A DNA stretch of 64,000 bases from Podocnemis expansa (GCA_007922195.1 ML681963.1:137371019-137435018), one strand, 5' to 3'. Shown: positions 12,494-24,034, counted from the stretch's first letter. Translations and numbers: made by a program. Notes: a model not told the origin generated them from the letters alone.

Positions 12494-12813
12494 GATTATG
12501 TCTACATTTAAAAATTTAGTTCAGAGTTGCAAGTCCAAACTAAATAAGTCTGAGGTGAGTCCAAACTAGCCTTGGGCTAGTTCAGACTAACTGAAGCTTT
12601 TCAGTTCGAACTAGCCACACATCCTAGTTCTAAATAACTTTTTAGTTCAAACTAGAACACATGCTTAGTTTGAACTAATGGCTTAGTTCAAACTTTTTTA
12701 GCTTGAACTAAGCTGGCTAGTCCGGACTAAGCAAGGGCCCTTACTAGTCCAACTAAGCTTTGGCCATGGCCAGCTTGCTTAGTTCGGATTAATTCGGCAG
12801 TGCAGACATAGCC
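12494..12813. mobile_element. Palindromic Harbinger-type MITE, subfamily A, copy 2
   Basis: The ends GATTATGTCTACAT and TGCAGACATAGCC are inverted relatives of the ends at 8237-8650. The interior is full of TAGTTCAAACTA/TAGTTTGAACTAA words. I cannot read a clean 3-bp target duplication here. Confidence 0.7.
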
Positions 12814-15114
12814 ATTGTGTATCTTTAATTGTACTACTGAGGTTCTTGCATTTATTACGGAGACTGAAAACAAAAGGAATAACTGGGAAATCAGCAAATT
12901 TGAACATATAAACCCAGTGTGTTGCTCATCAACATTCTGGGTCAGTTCATTATAGCAGCTCTAGCATCATAACCCTACTCCCATAGACACAAGACCGCAT
13001 TATCAAATGGATAAGAGGCCACCTCATTTTTTAATCAGTTTGGATATAAGCTTGTAAAACACCCAGCAAAAGTGTTAATGATTACGCCCTCCTGATTGGA
13101 AGTGAGATGGTAGGAAACATCAACCAGAAGCAAAAGGACCATCTTCACTGGGTATTTAAAGAGGATTTGAATACAGGAACCATTAGTTGCTGTTTGCCTT
13201 CTTTCACAGCAGCAAGTTCTTAGAGCAGTTCAGAATCCAAAAGTGCAAAGGGCACCACTGACTGCAAATGCCAACACCGCACCGAATAAGCCACGTTCAC
13301 GCCCTTCCAAAGGAATTAACAACTCAATGGTTTGCTGAAATAGTCTAATCTAACCACTGGTTGTGCCCAGGCATTCACACCTCATCCCTTCCTTCTCAAT
13401 AGCATGATGTGAAGCATGGGAGCCTCTTCACGGTGATCTTTAAAGGAAAAAAGCCTGGAGGGTTTATCAGCAAAATGAATTCAATTCAGTGAAAAGCACT
13501 GTGGCTGGCATTTTCAGTCGTATCTAAGGGACTTGAGCATCTAACTTCCATTGAATTTTAATGGGAATAGGGCCCCTAATTCTTTTACTATCCTCTGGAA
13601 ATCCCAGCCTGTGGCAATATCCCTGATATGGACAGTAGGATGATACATTTGACATAAAAAAAAGACAGTATTTAAGCTTAATTCTTATCTTGCCACAAAT
13701 TAAGGGTTGGAAAAACAATAAGAACACATAGGGGACATATTCCTAAATTGGTATCAATGGAGCTATGCCAGTCTACAATAGCCAAGGATCAGGACAACAA
13801 AGTTTTAAGGCAAGAAAACTAGAAACAGATTGCTTAGTGAAGGAGATAAAGAAAGAGAAGGAAATTAATTAAGAAGTTAATTTCCTTACCATTTACTGTT
13901 CTCTGGAAGCGGCTGTTCATAGAAAAGAGGGAGTACTTCATAACCGCTCCAACACTTTTCACCAACAAAGCGTAAGGAAGGCTCTCATTCCCAGACAGGA
14001 ACCCAAGACTCATGCACTGCACCACCACTTCTGCTTCAAAAACTTGACAAATGTGGAATTTTTGCTGTTGGTGTGCCATGCTCACATTATAAATATAGAG
14101 TTTGCCAGCAGGAACTACCCATTTTGAGTTTTGATGCTCATTTTTGTTCTTATGAGAACTTCCACTAGTATTATACAGAATGGTTTGGGTGCTACTCTTT
14201 TATGATGGGGAGAAGGGGGAAAGAGAGTAGAAGTACACATCTTGCATAAAAATGTTTTGATTTTCTTTTTCATGGCAAAAAAAATAAGTGGATTTTTCCA
14301 TGGTTTTATTTGACTTCCATATGCAAACATATGGGTTAGCCAAACTCCACTGATATGTTACTATGCAAATACATTTCACAAGCATGAATTTCTCTTTTTG
14401 AATGAAGCATTCATTACAAATGCTGACACTTGTTTACAAATGCCATAATGAAATCATGGAATGTCCATGTAATGAAAAGCTTATTTTAAAATGAACAGAG
14501 ACCTAATATTTGTCTTCATCAAACTATTCAGTAATAAAATGATCTTTCTTCCTTCCTCTTTGCTCCCCAAGCAGCAAGTATTCTTTCCGCAGAGCGTATC
14601 TTGCTATATTTTATTTCTGAAACAGAAATAGCTTAATTTCAGAGGGCCAGATTGACAAGTCCTTACTCACTTTACAGTAACTCATTCAACAAGTTCCAGT
14701 ATGGTCAACAGGGATATCTGTATGATCACTAATGGGAGTCAATCCAGTCCACAATGAGTAGAAAAACTGATTATGACACAGGCCAATTAAGGGGCATTTC
14801 TTTTTCTTTCAGGATAAAAAAAAATAAATTATGCTAGTAAAAATGGAGGGGGAAAAAACCCTCATATGAACATGAAATTAAGACATTTTCATTTAACTAT
14901 TTCCTAGGCAGTTTTATGAACTTCAAATCAGCAACTTTATGCTGGTGCAAAAAAAGTGAAATTGACTGGAACTTAAAAGAGAAATTGGCCAGTTGTATTT
15001 CATAGTCCAAGCTAAGAGAAATGCAAAAAGCTTACATTTAAGTTTTTTAAAAATTTTTTGTTTAATAATTTAAGGTGGTATCAGCAATACAGGAAAACAC
15101 TAATATTTATTTTT
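12814..15114. other. Unannotated spacer
   Basis: No gene is recognisable. Apart from the small palindromic repeat at 13508-13606, I see no element I can name. Minus-strand frames at 13834-14085 and 14115-14385 show no known domain. Confidence 0.4.
13508..13606. repeat. Small palindromic dispersed repeat
   Basis: The left end GGCATTTTCAGTC and right end CTCTGGAAATCCCAGC are inverted relatives. The middle holds words such as 'CCATTGAATTTTAATGGGA', itself palindromic. The same arrangement recurs at 16963-17054, so this looks like a small MITE-like family. Confidence 0.55.
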
Positions 15115-15329
15115 AAGTTCCAAAGAGGCAGCCATGTTAGTCTAGTTCAGTAAAACAAATGAGGAGTTCTGTGGCACTTAAAGACTAGTGAATTTATTTA
15201 TTGCATGAGCTTTCATGGGAGACAATCCCACTTCAAAGCGTCTGATGAAGTGGGATTGTCTCCCATGAAGGCTCATGCAATAAATAAATTCGTTAGCTTT
15301 TAAGTGCCACAGAACTCGTTTGTTTTACT
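15115..15329. mobile_element. Penelope-like 3' terminal repeat, inverted dimer
   Basis: 15115-15239 is a minus-oriented copy of the window's common PLE tail (GTTAGTCTAGTTCAG ... GTGGCACTTAAAGACTA ... GCATGAGCTTTCATGGGAG). It is followed directly by a plus-oriented copy at 15240-15329 (CTGATGAAGTGGGA ... AAGTGCCACAGAACTCG). The arms, about 88 bp each, are nearly perfect complements with essentially no spacer. The family is assigned because the same tail follows a GIY-YIG endonuclease at 52.3-54.0 kb. Confidence 0.75.
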
Positions 15330-16176
15330 CACTTTAAATAAGTGATTATTGTACAGGCAATGGTTCAAACTCATCCCTTGTGTAACTCAACTGGTGTCAG
15401 CATAGTTACACCAGACATGAATTTACACAGTGCTTTTTAAGTATTATTTTGTGTCTGCTATAGGTGTTGAGTAGCAAGCACAACTGTGTTTACCACGCTC
15501 TGAAAGTAAAACAAAATAATCTAAGGATGTTTAGAATATAAAACACTAAACCCTACAGCCTTATTCAGGCAAAACTAACAAAGATGTCAACATTTAGAAT
15601 GCAAATTCTTATATAAATAGAGAGAGGTCAGCACATCTTGCAAAAGATCACTTCTGAAATGAGAGAAGCAGAATGTGGGTGAAATAATCCCACTTACCTG
15701 ATCAGCTTGTTCTCATATGGGGGACTATTTTTCCCACCAGACATTTTCCACTGTATTATTTCACCACCCCCTTTCCCACAGTTTTCTTTTGACTATGGAG
15801 TTGCAGTCAGACTGCATATTCACATAGGCTGGAAGTACTTTTGTACCATAAAAACAAGCATGGATTACAGAATCCAAGGTAGCTCTACCTACAGATTCCT
15901 ATAAAAAGCTGATTCCATCAAGTATTAAAGCTTATTTACGCTACAATAGAAAAGCAAATAGATCAGATTTCTAGTAAATAGAATCAACCTTCTACTTAAT
16001 ACTTGAAATAAAAAAAGATTTTGTAGCAGAGTGAAGGGGTAAGCACCTCCCAGGGCTGAGGTAAATTGGACCAGCAGAATCTAGAGAGCAGGGGAAAAGA
16101 TAACAGCTAAAGCTGCTGATTGAAACAAGCCGGAATGTGCCTAATAAGGCAAGTGGAAACAGCTGCTCCCCTAACT

Positions 16177-16406
16177 CTGGGGTCTGCAACTCCTGACTCT
16201 GAAGATGCATGCAGCTCTTTGGCTGCCCCCTTGTGGCTCTTGGCTCCCCCCTTACACCATGGGGGAACCCTGTGGGCAGCCCACTCCTCACCCAGGCTCC
16301 CCCCACTCTCACCAGAAGGCTATACCCATTGTGGCTCTAAAAACACTTGGTTATTGAAGAAATTTTTAAAAATGGCTCTTCTTATCTTTTGGGTTGCTGG
16401 CCCCTG
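16177..16406. mobile_element. hAT-type MITE with 8-bp target duplication
   Basis: The ends are CTGGGGTCTGCAAC and GTTGCTGGCCCCTG. The flanks are CCCTAACT (16169-16176) and CCCTAGCT (16407-16414), one mismatch apart. The inner words GCAGCTCTTTGGCTG and TGGCTCTT recall a widespread amniote hAT MITE. It is 230 bp and non-coding. Confidence 0.8.
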
Positions 16407-16962
16407 CCCTAGCTGGAGCGAACACATAAACCACCCACCCAGGGAAAAGAAAGAATGAAGTAGCTGTAGACAGAGCTAAGGAGGAGGGTAGAAGCCCTCT
16501 AACTTAGTTTTCCTCTTGACTGGAATGGGTGAACAGCTCAGAGCCTTGGGGCCAACCATGCCTGATTCAGGAGTGGGAAAATAAACAAACATGTATGACT
16601 GCACTCAGTGATGTCTGCAAGTCCTTTCATTGTGCAGGGAGAGACCACTCAGAAGACCCACAAGGACAGAAAGGGCCTGTAGCAATCTGCTATAATTTAC
16701 TACAGCAAGGGCCTGATTCAAAGTCCACAGACTTCCACGGGCTTTACATAAGGATCTAAAAGCCCTCACCCTGGAAATTGCTAAATGTTTTTGGTAAAGC
16801 AGTGAGCCCCCTCAGCTCTCACTGACTACCATGCCACTTGAGAATGCCAAGCACATAAACCACTGGGTCATAAGTCACTTAATAACTGTTCAGAACAGGA
16901 TCATTAACAAGTATGACCAACAGCCTAAAAATCCAGTGGATGTCCACGAAATTCATTGAGGC

Positions 16963-17054
16963 TGGGATTTTCAAAGGAGAATCAGTTAGGCACTAAGATC
17001 CCATTTATTTTGAATGGGCTGTGAGTGCCTAAATCCCTTATTCTCCTTGGAAAA
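16963..17054. repeat. Small palindromic dispersed repeat
   Basis: CTGGGATTTTCAAAGGAGAAT at the left edge pairs with ATTCTCCTTGGAAAATCCCAG at the right edge, arms of about 20 bp with few mismatches. The family is the same as at 13508-13606. Confidence 0.7.
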
Positions 17055-17540
17055 TCCCAGGATTATGAAAGATGAAGTGTAGGATCAGACATGAACTGAC
17101 AGTCTATTAATGAATATTGCCTTTTACTGAAAAAAGCTTCAAGGGCTCTTTCTGAGTTAACTGGGCTTTGGAAAATGTTTACAACCTTCATTCATTTTCT
17201 TCCCTTTCCCATTTCCCTGTCCCCTTTATTTCACAAGAAAACTAGGACAAATTCTCAAAAATAACATTGCTGGAATACTTTTCCTCCAATATTGTGATAC
17301 AATGTACAATTAATGTCTGTACTTACCATCTGAGACGCAGTGAGTGTCCTTAGTCACATGGTAAACCCTTCCAAAATCTCTTCCAGGACTTGTCTGATTG
17401 GGACAGAGCCCTCTGGGATGATAGTTTACTTCCTTGTGTGGTTTATGCTCTAGTTTCCTAAAATACAAAAAATTTAAGTCTTTCAGGCACAAGAGGGGAT
17501 TTACTACATTAGCAGATATGAAAAATGATAAATTAAGTGT

Positions 17541-17640
17541 ACTCACAGGTAACTGGAGGTTCTTTGAGATGTGTAGTCCCTATTTATATTCCACCTGGCC
17601 ATGAAATACAACCACCGAGAATCAGCAGAGTTTTATACCC
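17541..17640. repeat. Probable isolated DIRS terminal-repeat fragment
   Basis: ACTCACAGGTAACTGGAGG, then TTCTTTGAGATGTG, then TCCCTAT and a TATTCCACC word follow the order of the left ends of the two DIRS elements (GTAACT, GGTTCTTTGAGAT, CCCCCTATAGG, TATTCCACTG). No coding remains adjoin it. Confidence 0.45.
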
Positions 17641-18083
17641 ACTTTGAAATCACTTTGCACTGGTATAAATAACTAGCCAAAGTGCAAGGCAGCGGAGAAT
17701 CAGGCTCTTAATGTCAGGAAAAAAAAAAAAACCAAGAGCCAACGCTGACATTTTCCCCAGACTCTGATTTTATAAAGCAACACAATTATAACTGGTCTAG
17801 ATCCACTGCTGAACTCAGTGAATGAATGTTTTAATTGACGTCAACTGAAGATCTGCTACAATATCTCAGTTACACACTAGCTTTTGCAGTACTCACACAC
17901 TTTGTAATCTGAAGGCTAACCACCAGGAGAGGTCAACATGCACTGCTTCTTTTCCAAATTATTTGACTCTACAGCTTTGGTGCATATTCACTAAAAGTCC
18001 TGCCTTTGACTGCTTCAAATTGATATTAAGAGCATATGAGATAAGTTGATTCAGGCATAACTGAATGTGTGGGAGCCCTAGGG

Positions 18084-18257
18084 CACGTGTCTCAAACTCA
18101 AATCACCACGAAGGCCACATGAGGACTAGTATGTTAGTTAGCCCAAGGTCCGCATCACTGAAACCTTTTCATACAACGATATTGCAAATATCAGTAACAA
18201 TAGTGTTGTTGCAGGCCGCAGGAAATAGCTTTAGGGGCTGTGTGTTTGAGACCCCTG
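18084..18257. mobile_element. hAT-type MITE with 8-bp target duplication
   Basis: The ends are CACGTGTCTCAAACTC and GTTTGAGACCCCTG. The flanks are CCCTAGGG (18076-18083) and CCTTAGGG (18258-18265), with one mismatch. It is 174 bp and non-coding. Confidence 0.75.
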
Positions 18258-18265
18258 CCTTAGGG

Positions 18266-18880
18266 CTTGTCTAAGTACAGAAGCTGTGCTTGGGCTCACT
18301 TACTTCCCTGAGCTCCATCTAGAACAGGTAACAACAGCAGTGATACCAGTGCAACATGAACGCCAGTGCGAATAATACCAGCCTGGTATGTACTTGGCTA
18401 ACTAGCCTGCTCTGAAGCCCACACTGCTCTGTTTTCACTGTTATTGTTAGCTGGGCTGGAGCTAGCTCAGGTGGGCCAGCTAGCCCATAGACACCTGTTG
18501 CTGAGCAGCTATACCCGCCGCAGCAGGAAATCAGGAAGACATGCCAATTTGCCACTGTTACATGCCTGTAAGCATGAGAAGAATCTTAAAGTCAGAATGG
18601 AATTTTAAAGGGAGACAGTGATTTAAAAACCAGGGGCACAGTGTTTTTTAAACCTGTTCTGTATGTCCTTACCTACGCTCACATGAGTAGTTCTAACTGC
18701 ATACAGGAGAAAAGTCATTCATGTGCATAAGGGTTTGTTGGGTCACACAGACAAGAATTCAGCCTACTTTCTATTGTAGTTTTGGAAGCCTCTGGAGGAT
18801 AAGTCACAGAGAACTGATTATTAAGGAATTGCAAGATTCAATTATAGTGACAGCCAAATACTAAAAAGCATATTCAGAGC
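18266..18880. other. Unannotated spacer
   Basis: The left edge (GGGCTTGTCTAAGTAC) could be a degraded Harbinger-type terminus, but I find no matching right end. No gene is seen. Confidence 0.35.
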
Positions 18881-18921
18881 ACTTCATGGAAGCCGAACTG
18901 CCTTTACTGAATGCACTAGTG

Positions 18922-19447
18922 CAGAGGTTCCCAACTTTTTCAAGGCCACGGACCCCCCTTGCAGGCAGAAGGGAGTCCGCAGCCTCCCTGGGTCGAGGAG
19001 GGCCTCCATGTGGCAAATGTGGCCCGCACGGAGGAAGAATGTGGCCTGCTGCTCCCTGCAACCCTGGCCCACCCTCCCCCTGGGCCAGGAGCCACCGCGG
19101 CCATGTTTCCCGCCGCCGCCCCCCCCCCCACCTGGGGAGCCAGGAGCTGCTGTGGTCATGGTCTCCTGCCTGCTGCTGGCCATGGCCCCCCTCCCCGTCT
19201 CCCCCCCCACAGTCCCTTCCCCCTCTTACCTGGCAGCTGGAGCTGGGAGCACCTGGCTGCTCCACAGGCTGTTCTGAGCGTGCTTTGCATGCTCAGGGTA
19301 GGAGTTTTAAAAACTCCCAGCCTGGGGGAAGCTCCCTGCTGGTTAGCTGGAAGCACTTCTGGCCCCAGCTCCCTGCCTGTCCACAGGCCCCCTGGTGCCA
19401 TGCTGTGGCCCACTAGGGGTCTGTGGTCCACAGGTTGGGAACCACTG
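18922..19447. mobile_element. hAT-type non-autonomous element, 526 bp
   Basis: The ends CAGAGGTTCCCAACTTTTTC and GGTTGGGAACCACTG are inverted repeats. The flanks are CACTAGTG (18914-18921) and CACTAGTT (19448-19455). The GC-rich interior gives overlapping frames of up to 176 codons on both strands, all Pro/Gly/Ala/Trp-rich and without any transposase motif, so I read it as non-coding. Its ends match the element at 62668-63884. Confidence 0.85.
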
Positions 19448-19511
19448 CACTAGTTTACTAGTACCAGTTAATATTTTAGGATCTGAGGCTGGTTTTCACT
19501 GGAAGCTTCAA

Positions 19512-19660
19512 CTTAGGCCAGGTCCACACTAAAACCTTGTTACTCCAGCTACTTTGCTGAAAAATCCACACCTCTGAGGGACACAGCTAAGTGGACCTGA
19601 CCTCTGGCACAGACCACAGAACTAGCTACTGCCTCTTGGGGAAACTGGTTCATTACAGTG
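19512..19660. mobile_element. Truncated Harbinger-type MITE
   Basis: GGCCAGGTCCACACTAAAAC at the left, with 'CTAGCTACTGCCTCTTGGGG' further in, follows the order seen in the element at 23070-23293. The right end is missing. Confidence 0.55.
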
Positions 19661-19800
19661 ACTCCTTTACTCTTCTCAGTTCTTGCTCACAGTTCTGGAC
19701 TCCTGAGTCTAACACACTGTTTACTGGCAGAGATAGGCTAGCAGTCTATTCTTCTGCATCTGTTTGAATTAACATCGTGACCCACCCTTCTCTCTCTCCA

Positions 19801-19803
<3 letters not shown>

Positions 19804-19835
<32 letters not shown>
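19804..19835 (+). repeat. (GT)n microsatellite
   Basis: About 16 uninterrupted GT units lie directly before the 5' edge of a PLE tail. Confidence 0.97.
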
Positions 19836-19837
<2 letters not shown>

Positions 19838-19838
<1 letters not shown>

Positions 19839-20488
19839 GCTAATATGCTATTATTTTTCCATTTCATGCATCTGAGGAAGTGGGACTATGCTCACGAAAG
19901 CTCATGTGATAAATAAACTTGTTAGTTTTTAAAGCTATGTCTACACCTGAGAATGCTAGTTTGAGCTAAGTTAGTTTGAATTAATTAATTCAAACTAATT
20001 GTGATTAATTCAAACTAACAGTTTGAATTAGCATGTCCACACTAGAAACCTAAATCAAACTAGCATGTCCATGCACAGGGCTTGCTAGTTCAGCTTAGGA
20101 GGGGGGCACCATGGGAAGTGTGGCAACATGGCCCCTGAGAAGGCCATCCCCTCACCTAATCCATAAAAAGAGGAAGGCACCCTGGGAGGAAGAAGGTCAA
20201 ACTGCCTTTAGTTCAAACTAATTGCTAGTTCAAACTAAGGCAGCTCCATTGTTTTACTGTGAACTAATAAGTTCGAACAAACCATTAGTTCAAACTTAAG
20301 GCAGGTTTTACAAGTTCAAACTAAGCTTTCCTTAGTTCAAACTAAGGAATTCCTTAGTTTGAACTAAGGAAAATCAGTGTGGCCATGGATTAATTTAGTT
20401 TGAATTAAGCCTCCTTAATTTGAACTAAATTCCCAGTGTAGACATAGCCTAAAAGTGCCACAAGATTTCTTGTTTGTTTTGGTCTAGT
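19838..20488 (+). mobile_element. Penelope-like tail, split by a MITE
   Basis: 19838-19932 holds part of the 3' untranslated region and the terminal hairpin (CTGAGGA, AGTGGGACTATGCTCAC, GAAA). It runs to GTTAGTTTTTAA. The tail resumes at 20453 with AAGTGCCACAAG and ends near 20488 (GTCTAG). The intervening 517 bp are a MITE, so the two halves join into one PLE tail with a single TAA at the junction. Confidence 0.75.
19933..20449. mobile_element. Palindromic Harbinger-type MITE, subfamily A, copy 3
   Basis: The ends AGCTATGTCTACAC and GTGTAGACATAGCC are flanked by TAA on both sides (19930-19932 and 20450-20452). The interior is dominated by AGTTTGAACTAA/TTAGTTCAAACT units. The host sequence is a PLE tail, which gives the empty site directly and makes the duplication secure. 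Confidence 0.85.
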
Positions 20489-21619
20489 GAGTGTTTACTA
20501 TTAAGTGCTAGAGTGGTCAAGACACAGCTGCAGCCATTTAAGGGCAGACATAGCCCTAGTCTCTGCTTGTGGACATATAAAATTTTGTCTGGCTCTGCAG
20601 GAGTAGCTGAGAGATTCTAACACTTTTGGGCACGGCTACATAGTATTTTGATGCAAATCAAGCAAACTAAGTTTCACAAAGTGAGACAGGTAGTGGAGGA
20701 ATAACAGTTCTACTATTCTCTTTTCATTTGCTGGAAAGAACAAATAATCCTTCATTTCTGCAAAACAGTCATTGCACAAGCAGCTTATGGAAATAGCTCT
20801 GTGGAGGCTTATGATACTATAGCACAAGGTGTTCATCGGGAAACATTATCCCACTTTCCCCTGAAGCCCTGAATCAGTAAAGCATTTAAGCACTTGGGTA
20901 AATCCTATTGAAGTAACCAGGTTAGAAGAATAGTTGGGTGTGTTGTTGAATAGGACTTGTGAAGCAGGATCACTCCAAACCATGCCTCAGATTCTGTCTC
21001 TGCCTCAGTTTTCCCTTAGTGGCATTCAATCACCAGCTCAAGGTGTGCTAATAGGTCCCTACAATTATTTACCTCTTCAGTCAAGTTTGCAAATCCACCC
21101 CTTCAGGGGTTTAAGTCCAATGTAAACTCCAAACCAAATTTTCTACCCAAGGATCCTCTATGGGGTTCAACCTTCCCTCTGAAGGTCTGTCCTGTTTCAC
21201 CTTGTTTTTCAACCATCCCAGAATCTAATTGGTTCTTTCTGCAGGGGTTAATGCACCATCTCGTGACGTGGCAGTAAATGGAGAGCCCACATATACATTT
21301 TACTATGGGCCCCCAGTCTTCTTGGCCCTGCAGCCAGAACTTTCCCCTCTCTCCCTCCCAAAGCCTCTTCCTATACACTCCTAGCCTGGCTTCCACACTG
21401 GTTTTTGTTTTTTGACTGAGGAAGAAGATACTCTTAATGGAGTACTGACTCTCAGACTTGCTCTCCCTAGATCTCAGAGATCAGCCCTCCCTTTGACCAA
21501 AGACTGTTCTTTTACCCCAGCTTTTAGTCACTTGGTCACCATCACATGATCTTTGCATATGCCCAAAATATAGTGAAAACTTTTCAAGACAAATTTTGTC
21601 CAAATTTCAGATTTTGAAA
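20489..21619. other. Unannotated spacer
   Basis: No gene or nameable element is seen. The minus-strand frame at 21103-21396 has no recognisable domain. Confidence 0.4.
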
Positions 21620-21724
21620 CATGCATTCCAGTCTTTTGACAGTAGCATCAGAGGGAGTCACAACTCAGTACCTGAATGTCTGTGACTTAGTACTAGGTTC
21701 CAACCCATAATTTGAAAACCACTG
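21620..21724. mobile_element. 5'-truncated hAT-type MITE
   Basis: It has CCAGTCTTTTG, CAGTACCTGAATGTCTGTG and a right end TTTGAAAACCACTG, the order seen in the element at 966-1152. The left terminus is absent, so no target duplication can be read. Confidence 0.6.
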
Positions 21725-21725
21725 C

Positions 21726-21985
21726 TCTAGTGGCTAGGCTAGGACATGGGCCTGGGACACAGGATATCAAGGTTCCATTCCTGATTCTGCCCTTAGCTAT
21801 GAGACTGCCTGGTATAAGTCACTTCACCTCTTTGTGTCTCTGTTCCCCACCTGCCTTGTCCACCTAACCTCCAGGCTTTTTGGGGCAAGGATTGTCTCTG
21901 ACTATGCATTTGTACAATATCTAGCATAAGGGGGCTCTGATCTCAATTTGGGCCTGTAGGTGTTACTGTAATTCAAAGAATTGTG
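21726..21985 (+). mobile_element. tRNA-derived SINE (MIR/CORE-like)
   Basis: A good RNA polymerase III B box, GGTTCCATTCC, lies at 21771-21781. It is followed by GTCACTTCACCTCTTTGTG, the classic MIR-like word, then by GGGGCAAGGATTGTCTCTG and TTGTACAATATCTAGCA, ending in GGTGTTACTGTAATTCAAA. The tail recurs in reverse at 30593-30730. Family naming is from memory. Confidence 0.7.
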
Positions 21986-23069
21986 ACTATATATGGGTAT
22001 TTCTCAAGAGATATTACTCTGGTACTAGGCATAGTAGTACCTGAATGAATATATTGTCATATATAAAAACATCTGAGCAAGAATTGGATGGAATTTATTT
22101 CCATAAGACAGCTTTGTTAGTTTATATATACATATTTTTAAATCACATACATTTTATCAAGGAAAGAAAATCAAACTGAAATCATATGGGAAATGTGTGA
22201 AACTTTCTTTTCTCCAGCAACACCTCTAATAGAAAAAAAAAACACAATTCATTCAGTTGTTAGTAATATATTCAAATGCTAAGTGTGATACACAAATCCT
22301 TCCTGAGAAACATTTATAGCAACCACTTTAGGTTCTGATGTCACTCAGGATGGGCATCCATATTGGTTATCTGCTTTAAAAGCCTTATTGTCCATTAAAA
22401 ATTATAACCAATATTGTTTTCCAGGCACAGAGATAAACATCCTGCTCAGTGAGCTGAACTCTCATCTAAAAAAAACCTCCCAAAACAAAACATTCAGAAT
22501 AAAAAGCACTTGCTATGTGTCTGGTGCACATATGTGGCAGCATAGCATATTCCCTGCCTACGCTGCAAGTGTGGGAGCACTTAGTCATCTAATGCGCATA
22601 TTTGATTGGCACAATCCCTTTACTTTCTCACATGGTGAGAAAGATGATCACCAATTTATTGTATTTTTACATCTTCATTACGTACTCATCAGTCAGACAC
22701 CGGAACCTCTAGGTTTAGGGAGCTGTAACTACACACTGGTGGAAGCTGGAGTGGTCTAAGGTAAGGTCCCAGTTCAGGAAAGTACTTAACCATGTGCTTA
22801 AATCAATCCCCTTTCCAGGATGGCACTCAAACCCAAGCTTAACTTTTAAATATATATTGAAATCCCAAGCTCATTGCACACATCAGGGGCTTCTTGCATC
22901 CATCCATTTCCCTTACTCCCACAAGTTCTCTGTGTACCAAAGCTCTTTTCAGGATTTTCTTCAAATCTTACAGGACTTCTGTGCACTCCTCAGTACACTT
23001 TCTCCCATACTCCCCATTCTTTGACAGAGTGTCAGGTGCTAACAGGTGAGCCTGTGCACTGATAACTGA
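21986..23069. other. Unannotated spacer
   Basis: No gene is recognised. The plus-strand frame at 22388-22759 has no known domain and no splice context that I can support. Confidence 0.4.
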
Positions 23070-23293
23070 GGGTTGGGCTACATTAAGAACTTTCATTGCT
23101 ATGTTTCTTGGGGGGTGTGAAAAACCTCTACCCCTGAGAGATAAAGCTATGGCAATCTAACCCCCAGTGTAGAGAGCATTAGATTGATGAAAGAATTCTT
23201 CAGCCAACCTAACTCAACCTCTCAGGGAGATGGATACCTACAGGGATTGGGCACTGAAACGCTACAGTGTGCCAGTTTAAGTGTAGCTATGCC
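23070..23293. mobile_element. Harbinger-type MITE
   Basis: The left end GGTTGGGCTACATTAAG is a loose complement of the right end TTTAAGTGTAGCTATGCC. The interior has AGAATTCTTCAGCCAACCTA and GATACCTACAGGGA, words I recall from a common turtle and crocodilian Harbinger MITE. The target duplication is not clear. Confidence 0.6.
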
Positions 23294-23811
23294 TTTAGAC
23301 ACCAATCAGGTCCCCTGGAGAAACCTTACTGGCATAACTGGAGATCATTAGATAATCAGGCTGGTGGACTGGGTGAGATAAAGAGAGAATTTGCCTATCA
23401 GCCTAAGAGGCAAAAGAAATACACAAATGATGTGCAGTGGGCGATAGGAAAATGGCTAGATGAGCCCAGTCTCCCAGAGCCCCAGGGAAAGAGACCTCTC
23501 CTTCTTTCAGGTCCTGAGGAGAAGAGTGAAAGCTTAGAAGATACTGTAAATAGACTGTTGCATGAGGAACACAGCGACATGGGTGGATGGAACTCAAATC
23601 AGTGGCACCGTGAATGCATAACCAGTGGAGTTTGTGCAGTTTCTGTGAGGCAAGAAGACAGGAGCAAAGGTGTGTCCTGTTATAGCCCCAAATGCCAGGG
23701 GCTCCCTGTGTACTCCCATTCCAGTTGCTCCATTTTTCCTTTCCTCTGAAGATCTCCCCCCTCCCCTGCTTCTACTGTACTATGTTTCATCAATCCTGTT
23801 CAAGACAAAGT

Positions 23812-24015
23812 AACTCACTGTGTGCAGTAATGATGGTTCTTTGAGATCTGTCCCCCTATAGGTATTCCACTGTAGGTGTGTCTGTGTTTGTGGGCTGCTA
23901 ATCAGAGGGAGTAGTATCTGTTCAACCTGCACATGCACTGCTTCTTTCTTGCTACAAGGGTAGCCAGCGTGCACAGGTAAACCCTCTTCAGTCCCTTCTC
24001 TACTGCAGAGTCAAT
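23812..24015. repeat. DIRS element 1 left terminal repeat
   Basis: It begins GTAACTCACTGTGTGCAG and continues GGTTCTTTGAGATC, CCCCCTATAGG and TATTCCACTGTAGGTGTG. The reverse complement of 30125-30312 follows the same order (GGTTCTTCTTGAA, TCCTTATGGGTG, TTCCACTGTGGTGTG, CTGCTGATTGGAG), so the ends are inverted repeats. Confidence 0.75.
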
Positions 24016-24034
24016 GACAAGAACTCCAATGTAG

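Noticed and set aside
18861..19453. Several frames of up to 176 codons on both strands
   Set aside because: They fall inside a hAT-type non-autonomous element with exact ends and target duplication and show no transposase motif.
23398..23749. 160-codon plus-strand frame left of DIRS element 1
   Set aside because: It has no domain I recognise, and overlapping minus-strand frames are equally open. I treat it as chance.
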